This document shows, piece by piece, positions 27,201 through 35,153 of a DNA stretch of 64,000 nt. Source of the stretch: Schlesneria sphaerica. GTDB taxonomy: Bacteria > Planctomycetota > Planctomycetia > Planctomycetales > Planctomycetaceae. The DNA lies in the NCBI RefSeq assembly GCF_044336245.1, contig NZ_CP172346.1, positions 1,364,001 to 1,428,000 of the forward strand, given 5' to 3'. The position numbers and the translations under genes were made by a program. The notes below the pieces were generated by a model, which saw nothing but the letters and a program-made list of their open reading frames with translations, did not search any database and was not told where the DNA came from. Position 1 is the stretch's first letter, and each line of letters opens with the position of its first letter.

Positions 27201-27363
27201 CCCCGGCAGTCCCATCGATCTTCAACGTGGTCCCCATCAGCACAGGAGAAAGTACGCGTCGTGCTTCCAGCAGTTCGATTCCTGTGTAGCCCAGGCGAGT
27301 ACGTGGGCGGAATTGGCCTCGTTTGTGGTCCAGCCAGTTGCGGAACAGATCGAGCATGCCCAT
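24208..27363 (-). CDS. Large repeat surface protein with LEPR-XLL-like signal and cadherin-like C-terminus
   Basis: A 1051-residue protein. Residues 31-39 (LLEARRVLS) match the planctomycete LEPR-XLL N-terminal motif thought to direct export. There follow five repeats of roughly 90-110 residues, each marked by NTLDYSSR or a variant plus GFVSGxVxGG and a VENLxGG turn. A hemolysin-like calcium-binding stretch follows (LLGGESADTIVAGPGRS, LIGGAGADTVTG). Two C-terminal cadherin-like domains of about 120 residues each share AGQDxLxFV, ATGNITGxxN and a final FQVxDG. The composition is rich in Gly, Asn, Thr and Ser with almost no Cys. ATG 27363 has AGAGGA upstream. It is probably a calcium-stabilised cell-envelope or secreted adhesive protein (inference). 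Confidence 0.85.
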   Translation of the reverse strand: MGMLDLFRNWLDHKRGQFRPRTRLGYTGIELLEARRVLSPVLMGTTLKIDGTAGADTISVTQDSNGVKVIQNGVETTYDSSTTINTINVLGHGNDDQITINSVFESTTLTVDGGTGNDTLISPITANNWQVTGPNSGTLNGKAFSNVENLVGSGQIDNFRFGPAGFVSGNVEGGGGINTLDYSSRTAGVLVDIGTGKGTAIGGQFSNMTNFLGSSDNTDSLTGSNTANAWQITSGNAGNINLQNFFSGFETLKGGSDVDTFSFSPTGFVSRNVIGGGGANTIDYSARSIGVVTNLQANTSTAIGGTFSQINSLIGTSGSDNLTGINNTNVWKIEGQNSGKVESVFTTTNFTGYENLIGGTVSDTFKFSAAGFVSGSINGGLGLNTLDYSGRTESIVVNLQTNSATAVGGGFLLIQNLVGSSGATPSAFDTLIGTNLATDWSITSGNTGNLNGTFFFSSIENLSGGIANDTYRFLPVGFVSGVVNAGLGTNTLDYSSRNNGIVVGLQSTLNTNVNVYTSPASAIGGGYAYISNLIGTSDNDMLTGANSTTTTNVWTIMDRNTGNVNGNFNFTGIENLKGGTGVDIFRMMDQNSLITGTIDGNFGGFNWLDYGSYLTQVTVNLSNGVATNIGNVTNVMNVRGGHATNHLTGNSRGNVLLGGESADTIVAGPGRSLLIGGAGADTVTGYSADDIVIGSFTVYDHDLAALSTIIAEWQSADTFEQRVSKLRSGVGQNGSIRLVADATVLNDAAPDVISGGASKNWLWGQPAEFADLTAQDIYDTPINNPPILTVSSVLSYAPLQSATAVNTAITITDIDSTTLVSATVRIGNNYIAGQDALGFVPSNATGNITGSFNATTGVLTLVSQNGSATLAQFQAALRSVAYWNASATPVTSPRTIVYQVFDGIAYSNSVSSTVFFNSPPVIAGSSVINYTAGQGPTPINTGITVSDANNVNLMSATVKLSNIFFAGQDFLEFVGNASTGNITGNYNPVTGVMTLSAGPGGATVANFQSALRLVTYRNLSLTPSLFNRTVTFQVSDGNALSNTVNSTIIVS

Positions 27364-28039
27364 TTTCGTTTTCCTCTGATGTGGAGGCGGCGATGGCCAG
27401 CCACCACGCGCGGTTGCGGAAGCAAACTATTGACGCACAATCCCGAACGCTGGCAGATCCCATACCGGGAGCCATGCAGCGGAATTCAATTTCTACCTGG
27501 ATCAGTTTGTCGAACGGGGGGAATGCCGCTCAGCAAGATTTGAGTCCCCGCTCATGCGAGCGGAAAAAATTGAGAAAAACTCAACTTTTTCACTCTCCGT
27601 AATCTGGTCAATATAGACCGCCTGCGTTGAGTTTGTTTCCTCAAACTCCGAGCGGGATCGGATTCCCGCGAAGATGTCAGGGGACCTTACGGCTGGAATG
27701 CCCTGTTACGTCTTTAGGTGACGAATCGGTTGTAGCTCTCAGCAACACCTTCAGCCTGTATGCATGTCTCCAGACAGGTTGCACAAACATGCGCATAAGA
27801 TATTTGCGTATAGTCGTTTACGTTGTAAATCGACGAAGACGTGAACGGCCGCCTGTAGGGGTTTTAGGGTGGCGACATTTTTGACAAAAGTTTGACAATC
27901 ACATGACGGTCGTCTGACACACAAATTCCGATCTTTTCATAAGATCCTTCGGCGCGCAAGCAGGACGTTCAGCGCGATTGGTGACCGAGGAATGGACTCG
28001 CTCGGCAATCAATGAAAACCTTTGATTTGGAAAATACAT
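27364..28039. other. Divergent intergenic region surface protein / desaturase
   Basis: About 676 bp. The half near the desaturase has two copies of TTGACA, 11 bp apart (27881-27886 and 27892-27897), without a clear -10 box at standard spacing, and a dyad GATCTT-N5-AAGATC at 27930-27946. The half near the surface protein has a short TTGAG-N5-CTCAA hairpin followed by CTTTTT near 27570-27590. No supported gene is present. Confidence 0.4.
27930..27946. promoter_or_regulatory. Dyad upstream of the desaturase gene
   Basis: GATCTT and AAGATC arms separated by five bases, about 94 bp upstream of the desaturase start and downstream of the two TTGACA boxes. This placement would suit an operator or the top of a 5' untranslated hairpin. 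Evidence is symmetry and position only. Confidence 0.3.
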
Positions 28040-28999
28040 ATGTCAATTGTGTCCCCCAATCGCGCGAAGTCGGATAAACACACCCCTTTCCGTGATGTGC
28101 CCCGTGAGCACGTTTCGGCCCCTGCGATCGCGAAAGAAACGCCAATCTGGGAACCCTGGTTGCCGGAACGGTTGTCCTGGAAACAGGTTGACTGGGTGAT
28201 CGTCGGCTGGATGGTCGCCATGCATGCCGGTGCTCTGGCAGCCCCCTTCTTCTTCGAGTGGAAGGCTCTGGCCGTGTGCGTATTCCTGCACTGGTTCACC
28301 GCCAGCATTGGTATCTGCCTGGGTTACCACCGCTTCCTGTCGCATAAGTCATTCAAACTTGTCAGCCCCATCCGTTTCGTCACTCTGATGGCCGGTGCCC
28401 TTTCCGGAGAAGGCTCTCCACTGGCTTGGTCCGCAACACACCGCCTGCATCATCAGCGGTCTGATCAGCCCGGCGACCCACATTCACCTTTGATCAGCGC
28501 GATCTGGTCGCACCTGACCTGGATGTTCCTCCGTCGCACGAAAGAGGAACAACAGGCTCTCTATAAGAAGTACACCCCGGACCTGATGAGTGATCCGCTG
28601 CTCCAGTTCTTCGAAAAGACTTACTCGCTTTGGCTGATCGGTTCGGGTGTCGCTCTGTACGCGATCGGCGGACTTCCCATGTTGTTGTGGGGCCTTTGTG
28701 TGCGAATGGTGATGGTCTATCACGGAACGTGGTTCGTCAATTCGGCCACACACCTGTGGGGCTATCGCAACTACGACGTTCGCGATGAAAGCCGTAACCT
28801 CTGGTGGGTGGCGATCTGGGCGTACGGAGAAGGCTGGCACAACAATCACCACGCTCACCCCCATGTGGCTCCTGCCGGACACAAGTGGTGGGAACTCGAC
28901 CCCACCTGGTGGGCCATCAAAACACTGCGATTCTTCGGCATGGCCTACGATGTCGATGACCGTATTCCGACGACCCGAGCTCCTGCGGCCGATGCCTGA
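28040..28999 (+). CDS. Acyl-CoA/acyl-lipid delta-9-type fatty acid desaturase
   Basis: A 319-residue membrane desaturase. The three histidine boxes that hold the di-iron site are complete: HRFLSH, HRLHH and HNNHH. Four hydrophobic segments lie in pairs around them (about 45-90 and 190-235). It introduces a double bond into a membrane acyl chain using oxygen and electrons from an unlinked donor. It resembles the stearoyl-CoA/acyl-lipid desaturase family of Planctomycetes and Cyanobacteria. An upstream TTG (28022) is possible, but ATG 28040 is the natural start. A strong terminator follows. Confidence 0.92.
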   Translation: MSIVSPNRAKSDKHTPFRDVPREHVSAPAIAKETPIWEPWLPERLSWKQVDWVIVGWMVAMHAGALAAPFFFEWKALAVCVFLHWFTASIGICLGYHRFLSHKSFKLVSPIRFVTLMAGALSGEGSPLAWSATHRLHHQRSDQPGDPHSPLISAIWSHLTWMFLRRTKEEQQALYKKYTPDLMSDPLLQFFEKTYSLWLIGSGVALYAIGGLPMLLWGLCVRMVMVYHGTWFVNSATHLWGYRNYDVRDESRNLWWVAIWAYGEGWHNNHHAHPHVAPAGHKWWELDPTWWAIKTLRFFGMAYDVDDRIPTTRAPAADA

Positions 29000-29031
29000 T
29001 CGTCCACGAGTGAATTGAACAATGAATCTGG

Positions 29032-29063
29032 TCCCCTGCGGAACTCCGCAGGGGATTTTTTTT
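29032..29063 (+). terminator. Rho-independent terminator of the desaturase gene
   Basis: TCCCCTGCGG (29032-29041) and CCGCAGGGGA (29046-29055) form a perfect 10-bp stem with an AACT loop, followed by eight T residues. It lies 32 bp past the desaturase stop and is the best intrinsic terminator in the window. Confidence 0.93.
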
Positions 29064-29236
29064 GCGTCCCCCGTCCACCAAAAACACGGCATACGGGCAT
29101 ACGCCCCTCATCGGTCAGAGCGTCCCGGCAGAAGACTCCCCCAGGTTTCCCCTCCGGCCCGAAGCCCAGAATAGAGAATCCCTTCATGCGGTTCCCGCTG
29201 TCATCTACCGAACGGTGGAGTTATCACGCGCATCCA

Positions 29237-30655
29237 TTAACGACCGGACGACGCTGAAACCGGGGTCGCGACGAATTTATCGGTCGTGACGCACGACGTC
29301 GCCTGATTTGCTTCCGCGAGGATCGTCTCACGAAGCTCGGCCACTAGAAAAAAAGAACCGGTGATGACGATCAGGTCGTCGGGGCCTGACAGACGTTTCG
29401 CGAGTGTCCATGCGGACAGAGGATCGGGTGCGAGATGAGCGGGCCGCGTTGACATGGTTTCGACCAGACCTGACAAATCTTCCACACTGACGCCACGAGG
29501 ATTATCTCGATAGCGAGTCAGAATCAGGGTGTCGAACTGCGGAAGCAGTTGCTGCAAGATCCCGGCGACATCCTTATCTTTCGTTGCTGCAAATACGAGA
29601 ATTCGCTTTGAGTGCGACTGTTCTTCCCGCATCGCAGCAACCAAGGCCCGGGCGGATTCCCAGTTGTGGGCCGCGTCGATGATCACGGTCGGGGATTGAG
29701 CGATCATTTCGACCCGCGCGGGCCAACTGACCCCCTGCAGTCCGGATTTCACCTCCGCATCAGGCAGGCTCCACCCCCGAGTGCGTAGCTCGTCGACGAC
29801 GGCCAGTGCGAGCGTCGCGTTTGTCGCCTGATGTGGCCCCCGCAGCACAATCGGAACATCTTTCCACAAGGATGTCGGCGTGCGGACATCGATCTGCGAA
29901 ATCCCCTGCGATGCGGTTCTTCGTTCAATCAACTCCAAGTCTCGCCCCAGCAGCGTCAGCGGAGCCTGCCTCTCGCAACTGGTCTGTTCGATCATTTCAC
30001 GTGCTTCTCCAGGGCCCACTCCGGAGATGACCGGCACCCCGGTTTTGATGATCCCAGCCTTTTCGTAGGCGATCTGGTGCAGCGTGCTTCCCAGGACATG
30101 GGTGTGGTCGCGGCTGATGTTGGTAATAACCGTCACGAGCGGACGACAAAGATTGGTGGAATCCAGCCGGCCACCTAATCCCACCTCGAGCACCGCCAGA
30201 TCGACTTTCCGGTCGACAAAATGTTGCCAGGCAAGAGCGGTCGCCAGTTCGAAATAGGTTGGCTGCATTCGACCGGGGAGATTGTCCATTTCGGCAATGG
30301 TAGGCAGCAGCCGATTCACCAGTTCGACGAGTTCCGACTGGCTGGGCTGTACCCCATCGACCGTGAAACGTTCTTCAAACGCCGTAATGTGAGGTGAGAT
30401 ATACAATCCGCAGCGGTAGCCGCAGGCTTTGAAGATCGACGACAGCATCGAACAGGTTGAACCCTTCCCTTTCGTCCCGGCGACGTGGACGACAGGAATT
30501 CGCTCGTGGGGGTTCCCCATCAGTTCGAGGAGCAATCGCATCCGATCGAGTTTGAAATCGCTCGTGGAATAGGCTTCGGCGTGGACTCGTTCGTAATTAA
30601 TTCGGCCAAACAGGTACTCGATTGCCTGTTCGTAGGTCTGCAAAGACTCCGGCAT
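29237..30655 (-). CDS. folC: Folylpolyglutamate / dihydrofolate synthase
   Basis: A 472-residue Mur-ligase-family enzyme that adds glutamate to dihydropteroate and to folates with ATP. The P-loop is GTKGKGST near 57-64, SPHITAFEERF follows, then LEVGLGGRLDSTN, NISRDHTHVLG, and IIDAAHNWESA in the C-terminal domain. The open frame extends to 30706 but ATG 30655 gives the usual N-terminus (MPESLQTYEQAIEYL). The ribosome-binding site is weak. The SDR gene lies 71 bp upstream on the same strand, so the two may be cotranscribed. folP is elsewhere in the window in the opposite orientation. Confidence 0.93.
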   Translation of the reverse strand: MPESLQTYEQAIEYLFGRINYERVHAEAYSTSDFKLDRMRLLLELMGNPHERIPVVHVAGTKGKGSTCSMLSSIFKACGYRCGLYISPHITAFEERFTVDGVQPSQSELVELVNRLLPTIAEMDNLPGRMQPTYFELATALAWQHFVDRKVDLAVLEVGLGGRLDSTNLCRPLVTVITNISRDHTHVLGSTLHQIAYEKAGIIKTGVPVISGVGPGEAREMIEQTSCERQAPLTLLGRDLELIERRTASQGISQIDVRTPTSLWKDVPIVLRGPHQATNATLALAVVDELRTRGWSLPDAEVKSGLQGVSWPARVEMIAQSPTVIIDAAHNWESARALVAAMREEQSHSKRILVFAATKDKDVAGILQQLLPQFDTLILTRYRDNPRGVSVEDLSGLVETMSTRPAHLAPDPLSAWTLAKRLSGPDDLIVITGSFFLVAELRETILAEANQATSCVTTDKFVATPVSASSGR

Positions 30656-30726
30656 GTGAGATTCCGGCTGAATCCTGAGATGTGATGACAACGTTACGCA
30701 GTGCACATTGTTGAGCGCGTCATCGC

Positions 30727-31518
30727 CTATTTGTCTCGCTTACGGCGAGGTCGGAAGAACCGCGTCGATTCTTTTACCACTCGGCGGCGCGACGCGATAC
30801 GGACCAATAGCGTCAGCAGAAAATTCCGCCAGCCGGGAATAACGCACTGCCTGCGCCGCTCGGCCGCTCGCAGGGCTGACTTGACGACAGGCTCCACGGC
30901 CAGCGACGAATGCTTCTGCAGCCAGCCCGGTGCCCCTGCGACATCAAAAAAGCTGGTGCGCGTCACCCCCGGACAGACTGCCGTAACCGTAATTCCCCGA
31001 TCTTTCAGCTCACAATGCAGAGCCTCGCTGAAGTGCAGCACGAACGCTTTACTGGCGGCGTAGACACCCATGTAGGCCACTGGCTGAAATGCCGACAGCG
31101 ACGAAACATTCAGGATGACGCCGTGTCCTCGTTCCAGCATCTGGGGAAGGAGCCGATAGGTCAGTTCCATCAATGCCGAGATATTGAGTCGCACAAGCTG
31201 CAGCAACCGCTCAACGTCGGCCTGATCCACTTCTCCGACCACACCAAAGCCAGCGTTATTGACGAGCAATTCGACGATGACCCCTTTTGCAGCGATTTCC
31301 TTCAGAACTCGCTGCGGCTCAGCCGGATCGGAGAGGTCGGCAGAGATGATCTCACACCGCGTCCCATGCTTTGTATGGAGCTCTTGAGCCAGTTCCGCCA
31401 TGAGCTCGGTGCGGCGTGCGACGAGAATCAGGTGCATGCCGCGTGCGGCAAGTTGGCGCGCGAACTCAGCACCCAAGCCCGCAGAGGCTCCAGTGACGAG
31501 TGCCCATCGATCCGCCAT
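30727..31518 (-). CDS. Short-chain dehydrogenase/reductase
   Basis: A 263-residue classical-type SDR. The Rossmann motif TGASAGLG lies near 8-15, NNAGFGV near 89, the catalytic Ser in NVSSLSA near 140, and YMGVYAASKA supplies the catalytic Tyr and Lys. It reads as an NAD(P)-dependent oxidoreductase for an alcohol or carbonyl; the substrate is unknown. The DltE-like group shares the C-terminal basic tail, here very Arg/Lys-rich after a hydrophobic stretch, which might associate with the membrane. ATG 31518 starts the Rossmann strand directly and is preferred over the longer frame to 31629. Confidence 0.9.
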   Translation of the reverse strand: MADRWALVTGASAGLGAEFARQLAARGMHLILVARRTELMAELAQELHTKHGTRCEIISADLSDPAEPQRVLKEIAAKGVIVELLVNNAGFGVVGEVDQADVERLLQLVRLNISALMELTYRLLPQMLERGHGVILNVSSLSAFQPVAYMGVYAASKAFVLHFSEALHCELKDRGITVTAVCPGVTRTSFFDVAGAPGWLQKHSSLAVEPVVKSALRAAERRRQCVIPGWRNFLLTLLVRIASRRRVVKESTRFFRPRRKRDK

Positions 31519-32146
31519 CTGCTTCCACACGCTACGATCCCCGCGTCTTGCGATGCCCGTGAGCAAATGAGAAGGTGAATTCCGCGATGATTCTGCCTTC
31601 GCGCCATGTTGCGGGCCTCCGGCCTGCAACGTTGGCTACACTACGACCCAACTGATGCTGATAAAAACGTCTGCAAGGATTCTGCTGTCCTGCCGAATTC
31701 TTCCGAGGGCCCTAAACCCAATCCGCGCAAGTCCGACGAACGACTCGGCGAAACCCCCTGAACTTCAGCACAGAATCAGAACCACATTGCGAACTGAAAC
31801 CAGATCAGGATCTTCGACATGACACCGCGACCAGACTCAGAATGATATCACAACAGAGTCCATCGAAAAAGTGAGTTGGAATGCGAAACCAGCAGTTTGA
31901 CCTGAACACATACCATTGTTTTCCGAAGGAAGAAGCATCGCGTGAAAATGCCACACATCGCGTGTGAGGGTTCGCTTCCCGACTCTTTAGGACTCTGCCA
32001 ATTCTCCGCAACCGTGTGCATGAAGACTGCGGTGAGAGGTGCTATTGCACACTAGCCCGAAATTGCCACGATTCGCTTCAGACACGCAAGGAGATTTGCG
32101 ATTGCGACTGATCGTGGCACAGCCGCATTGAAAGCGGGGAGCGAAC
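31519..32146. other. Divergent intergenic region SDR / heptose phosphatase
   Basis: About 628 bp, AT-richer in the middle (31780-32050). It should hold promoters for both flanking genes. No supported open frame, hairpin with T-run or dyad was seen. Confidence 0.45.
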
Positions 32147-32770
32147 ATGGATGACGGACAAGGGAAACGAGCGGTCTTCCTCGACAGGGACGGGACGGTG
32201 AATGTTGAGGTTCACTATCTCTCGCAGCCAGAACAACTGGAACTGCTCCCGACGGTGAGTGAAACAATTGCCCGTCTGAACGCGCTGGGAATCGAAGTGG
32301 TCGTCGTGACGAATCAGGCAGGGGTTGCCCGGGGATACTTTCCGGAGCATCGACTTCATGCCATCCACGATCGCCTGCAGCAACTTCTGGCCGACGAGGG
32401 GGCACGCGTGACTGGCATCTATTACTGTCCGCACCATCCCTCGGCGGGGCTGGGCCGCTACAAGACGGTGTGCGAGTGCCGCAAACCACTGCCGGGGATG
32501 CTGCAGCAGGCGGCTCGTGAGCATGACATCGACTGTTCCCGCTCACTGATGATTGGCGACCGGGACAGCGACCTTCAGGCCGGCGCCGCCGCCGGGTGCA
32601 CGACGGCACTTGTCAGAACCGGCTACGGTCAAGAAACGAGCGCAACACTCAAACTGGACCAGGTCCGGGGACTGGGTGTCTTCACGACAGTTGAAGATGC
32701 CGTCAAAGCCTGGCTGGCACTCGATCAGAACAAAGTCCTGCCCAGCGACTCGAGTCTGGCGGAGGAATAA
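32147..32770 (+). CDS. gmhB: D-glycero-D-manno-heptose 1,7-bisphosphate 7-phosphatase (HAD)
   Basis: A 207-residue HAD-superfamily phosphatase. Motif I FLDRDGT (D13, D15) holds the nucleophile and acid. TNQAG is motif II, CRKPLPGM supplies the motif III Lys, and IGDRDSD is motif IV. The Cys/His cluster CPHHP...CECRKP forms the structural zinc site that marks GmhB. It removes the 7-phosphate during ADP-heptose or related sugar-nucleotide synthesis for envelope polysaccharide. The other heptose genes are not in the window. Histidinol-phosphatase activity is the alternative within this family. GGGGAG precedes the ATG. Confidence 0.9.
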   Translation: MDDGQGKRAVFLDRDGTVNVEVHYLSQPEQLELLPTVSETIARLNALGIEVVVVTNQAGVARGYFPEHRLHAIHDRLQQLLADEGARVTGIYYCPHHPSAGLGRYKTVCECRKPLPGMLQQAAREHDIDCSRSLMIGDRDSDLQAGAAAGCTTALVRTGYGQETSATLKLDQVRGLGVFTTVEDAVKAWLALDQNKVLPSDSSLAEE

Positions 32771-32992
32771 TGCAGGTCCACGCAGAACGTGGGGGAATCT
32801 GAATCTCCCGGGAGTGGCTCGGGTCACTTTCAGACCTCAATGCATACTCCTCAGAGGCATGTCGCACCTGCAAGACACTTGCATCGAATGGACGTGACCA
32901 AACAGGGATCACGATCCCACTCGGCACGGCTCGAAGCCATTGCGATGAAGCGGAAGTGAGACTGGGGTCACTGGCACGGCCCTGAATAGAAA

Positions 32993-33026
32993 GACGTCGG
33001 GCACAGCGTTGAACTGCCCCGACGTC
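32993..33026 (-). terminator. Terminator-like hairpin after the DUF1559 gene
   Basis: GACGTCGGG (32993-33001) pairs with CCCGACGTC (33018-33026), with an inner CAG/CTG pairing inside the 16-nt loop. On the minus strand the stem is followed by TTTCTATT, and it lies about 37 bp past the DUF1559 stop, so it probably ends that transcript in the convergent gap with gmhB. Confidence 0.55.
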
Positions 33027-33062
33027 CACTTTACTCAAGAATGTCGAGCGGCCCTGCGATGA

Positions 33063-34040
33063 TCAGAACTCACCAACGACCTGATTGTCGCGACGATCAC
33101 CGAGTCTCTGATAGGTCATGTAGTCAATATTCTCGCTGATGAAGCGGACAGTCCCATCTCCCAGCAGGAAATGAGCGCCCCCCACGTGCCGTGACTTGAA
33201 GCCCATTGACGTGTTCCATGCCATCGGACTATTGCAACCGGGCCCAGTGGGAGTGCATGTATCGAAGTTGATTGGCGCAGTCGTCGCGTAAAAGTTCGTG
33301 TTCGAGTTTGCCCACCCCAGTTGTGCGTGATCTGCACACTCAGCACGGATTTCTCCCATGAAGATTGTATTCGAGAGACCATCCGTGACGTCACGGAAAC
33401 GAGCAGCGTAACCTCCGCGACTATAGATCCCAGAAATATTGGCTGGGTTTGAACTACTCGCCAGGCCGTCTCCTCCTGTGCCGAACACGTTACCCTGATA
33501 TGACGTACATCCCATGTAGGATGAGTGGTGCTGGGCTCCATCGGACAAACCATAACTGGCTGTCGCCCAGTTAAACGACGTCCCTGATTCATACCCGGTG
33601 AGAGGATATGTCGTCGGTGTCGTATCGCTGGGGCAGCGCAACCCCGGCGGAGTGATTTCAAAATATCGATTGCCGACAGGTGCCGTACTCGGCACGGGTT
33701 CTGTCCAGCTCCCCAGACGCGAATTGAAGTTGATCGTGTTATACAATGGCGCTTGATCGAAGTACGGCAAGAGATGAACAAGCGCTCCCACACCAGAAAA
33801 GCTACAGCATCCTTCCCCTGCCCGGATATTGGTAATACTCGCCGGCAGAATGTTCACCACGTCGTTGTAGTTGTGGATCGCCAAGCCTAGTTGCTTCAGG
33901 TTATTCTTGCACTGAGTTCTTCGCGCTGCTTCTCGAGCCTGCTGAACGGCTGGAAGCAAGAGTGCAATCAAGACGGCGATAATTGCGATAACGACTAACA
34001 ATTCAATCAGCGTAAATCCACGCAGCTTGGACCTGAACAT
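33063..34040 (-). CDS. DUF1559-domain protein with prepilin-type N-terminus
   Basis: A 325-residue protein of the planctomycete DUF1559 family. The N-terminus has a type IV prepilin-like site, RGFTLIELLVVIAIIAVLIALLLPA, with cleavage expected after Gly8 and the conserved Glu five residues later. REAARR and CKNNLKQLGLAIHNY follow, and the C-terminal box is HVGGAHFLLGDGTVRFIS. The family is greatly expanded in this phylum and its role is not established; the leader points to a pseudopilin-like surface or envelope assembly (inference). GGAGGAG precedes the ATG. It lies 72 bp after the lipoprotein gene on the same strand, the usual pairing for this family. Confidence 0.95.
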   Translation of the reverse strand: MFRSKLRGFTLIELLVVIAIIAVLIALLLPAVQQAREAARRTQCKNNLKQLGLAIHNYNDVVNILPASITNIRAGEGCCSFSGVGALVHLLPYFDQAPLYNTINFNSRLGSWTEPVPSTAPVGNRYFEITPPGLRCPSDTTPTTYPLTGYESGTSFNWATASYGLSDGAQHHSSYMGCTSYQGNVFGTGGDGLASSSNPANISGIYSRGGYAARFRDVTDGLSNTIFMGEIRAECADHAQLGWANSNTNFYATTAPINFDTCTPTGPGCNSPMAWNTSMGFKSRHVGGAHFLLGDGTVRFISENIDYMTYQRLGDRRDNQVVGEF

Positions 34041-34112
34041 GGGCTACTCCTCCGCAATCATGAAAGCATGAAAAAAGATAAAACCTGCTTGCCCGCTTGC
34101 TATGCGACAAAC

Positions 34113-34568
34113 TCAGTCCTCCAGGACAATTTCTTTCTCGTTAGATCCTTCTTCAATCGTGTATTGAAGAGGAGTCTTCAGGGAATCAGAGTACTTAACG
34201 GGAATCATCCCCTTGGGAGGTTTGGGAGGACCGTTTTTTGCGAGGTCTGCGGGAGTCATTGGTGCAGTTGGGGCGGCCACCTTGGCCACTGTCACCTTGT
34301 GAGTGCCAATCGGCGCACCATCATTGGTATCGAAAGTAGTAAGCTGGAAACGACCACTGCTGTCGGTACGCCCTACAGCCGCCCGAGGGGCACCATCCAT
34401 CATGAATGACACTGCCGCATCGGTGACTGGCTCACCCTTATACTTCACAACTCCTTTTACCTTAGCGAGTTTAGGACGGTTTTTAACTCCAGAACCGCAG
34501 CCGCTGAGGAATGTCATCGCCAGAAGACACGGGACGCATAAACCTGCTACACACACGCGAAATCGCAT
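34113..34568 (-). CDS. Small lipoprotein with carboxypeptidase-regulatory-like fold
   Basis: A 151-residue protein with a signal peptide ending in a lipobox FLSGC, so Cys24 of the ATG-34568 form should be lipidated. The mature part is one beta-sandwich with VKGVVKYKGEPVTDAAVSF, DSSGRFQLTTF and APIGTHKVTV. A Pro/Lys-rich loop and a C-terminal VKYSDSLKTPLQYTIEEG follow, the usual pattern of planctomycete lipoproteins encoded beside DUF1559 genes. AAGGA lies upstream. A longer frame to 34616 would put 16 residues before the signal and is unlikely. No enzymatic motif is seen. Confidence 0.88.
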   Translation of the reverse strand: MRFRVCVAGLCVPCLLAMTFLSGCGSGVKNRPKLAKVKGVVKYKGEPVTDAAVSFMMDGAPRAAVGRTDSSGRFQLTTFDTNDGAPIGTHKVTVAKVAAPTAPMTPADLAKNGPPKPPKGMIPVKYSDSLKTPLQYTIEEGSNEKEIVLED

Positions 34569-35153
34569 CCGAAATAATCCTTCACTGGGGCTGCGAGTTG
34601 AGTTCCTCACAAACAAACAAATGAGTTCGGTACTACGAGAAGTCCCAACTGTTCACGGGTTAGATGCCGACAAGCACTAACAGCGCAGACTTCGGCCCAA
34701 AGATTTAACGTAACAATACCAGAGTCACCCACTCACTCACTCGTGACAGCGAGACGGATCAACTCACATGCCTGACACGGACTGACAGAAAGACCGCCGC
34801 AAAGAAGCAACTAAACGCCTCTATCGTTTACCTGCTAAGAGCAACACCAAGAAGCGGAATTCAAGACACGATCGAACGCTATAAAAGTGACCTCGGCGGG
34901 TCGCCGGGTTATTACGTCACACGTGAATGTAAGGTTAAACGGAGATAGATCCTATTGAATCAACGAAGTCCGATATTGTCAACGCCGCACTCGTCTCATT
35001 GGCTGAATTTACGATGAAGCCGTAAGTTGAACATTTGTATCGATCTTCCGCAGCGCGGACGCCTTGCCCACGTGCCGGCCGGGTCAGCTCGGCGAAACGA
35101 GACCTCACCGCCCCCCCCCCCCGCATTGACGGATTATCCGCAGTGGAAGGGGA
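34569..35153. other. Intergenic region with a poly-C tract
   Basis: About 585 bp upstream of the lipoprotein gene and downstream of poxB. It contains a 12-C homopolymer at 35111-35122 and short ACTC repeats near 34731-34742. No gene is supported. Confidence 0.45.
35111..35122. repeat. Homopolymer of 12 C
   Basis: Twelve C residues in a row, 31 bp beyond the poxB stop on the minus strand. Such a tract can slip or be miscounted in sequencing. It is outside every supported coding frame. Confidence 0.9.

Noticed and set aside
35111..35122. Poly-C tract as a phase-variation switch
   Set aside because: It is downstream of poxB and not inside or in front of any supported gene, so slippage would have no obvious effect.
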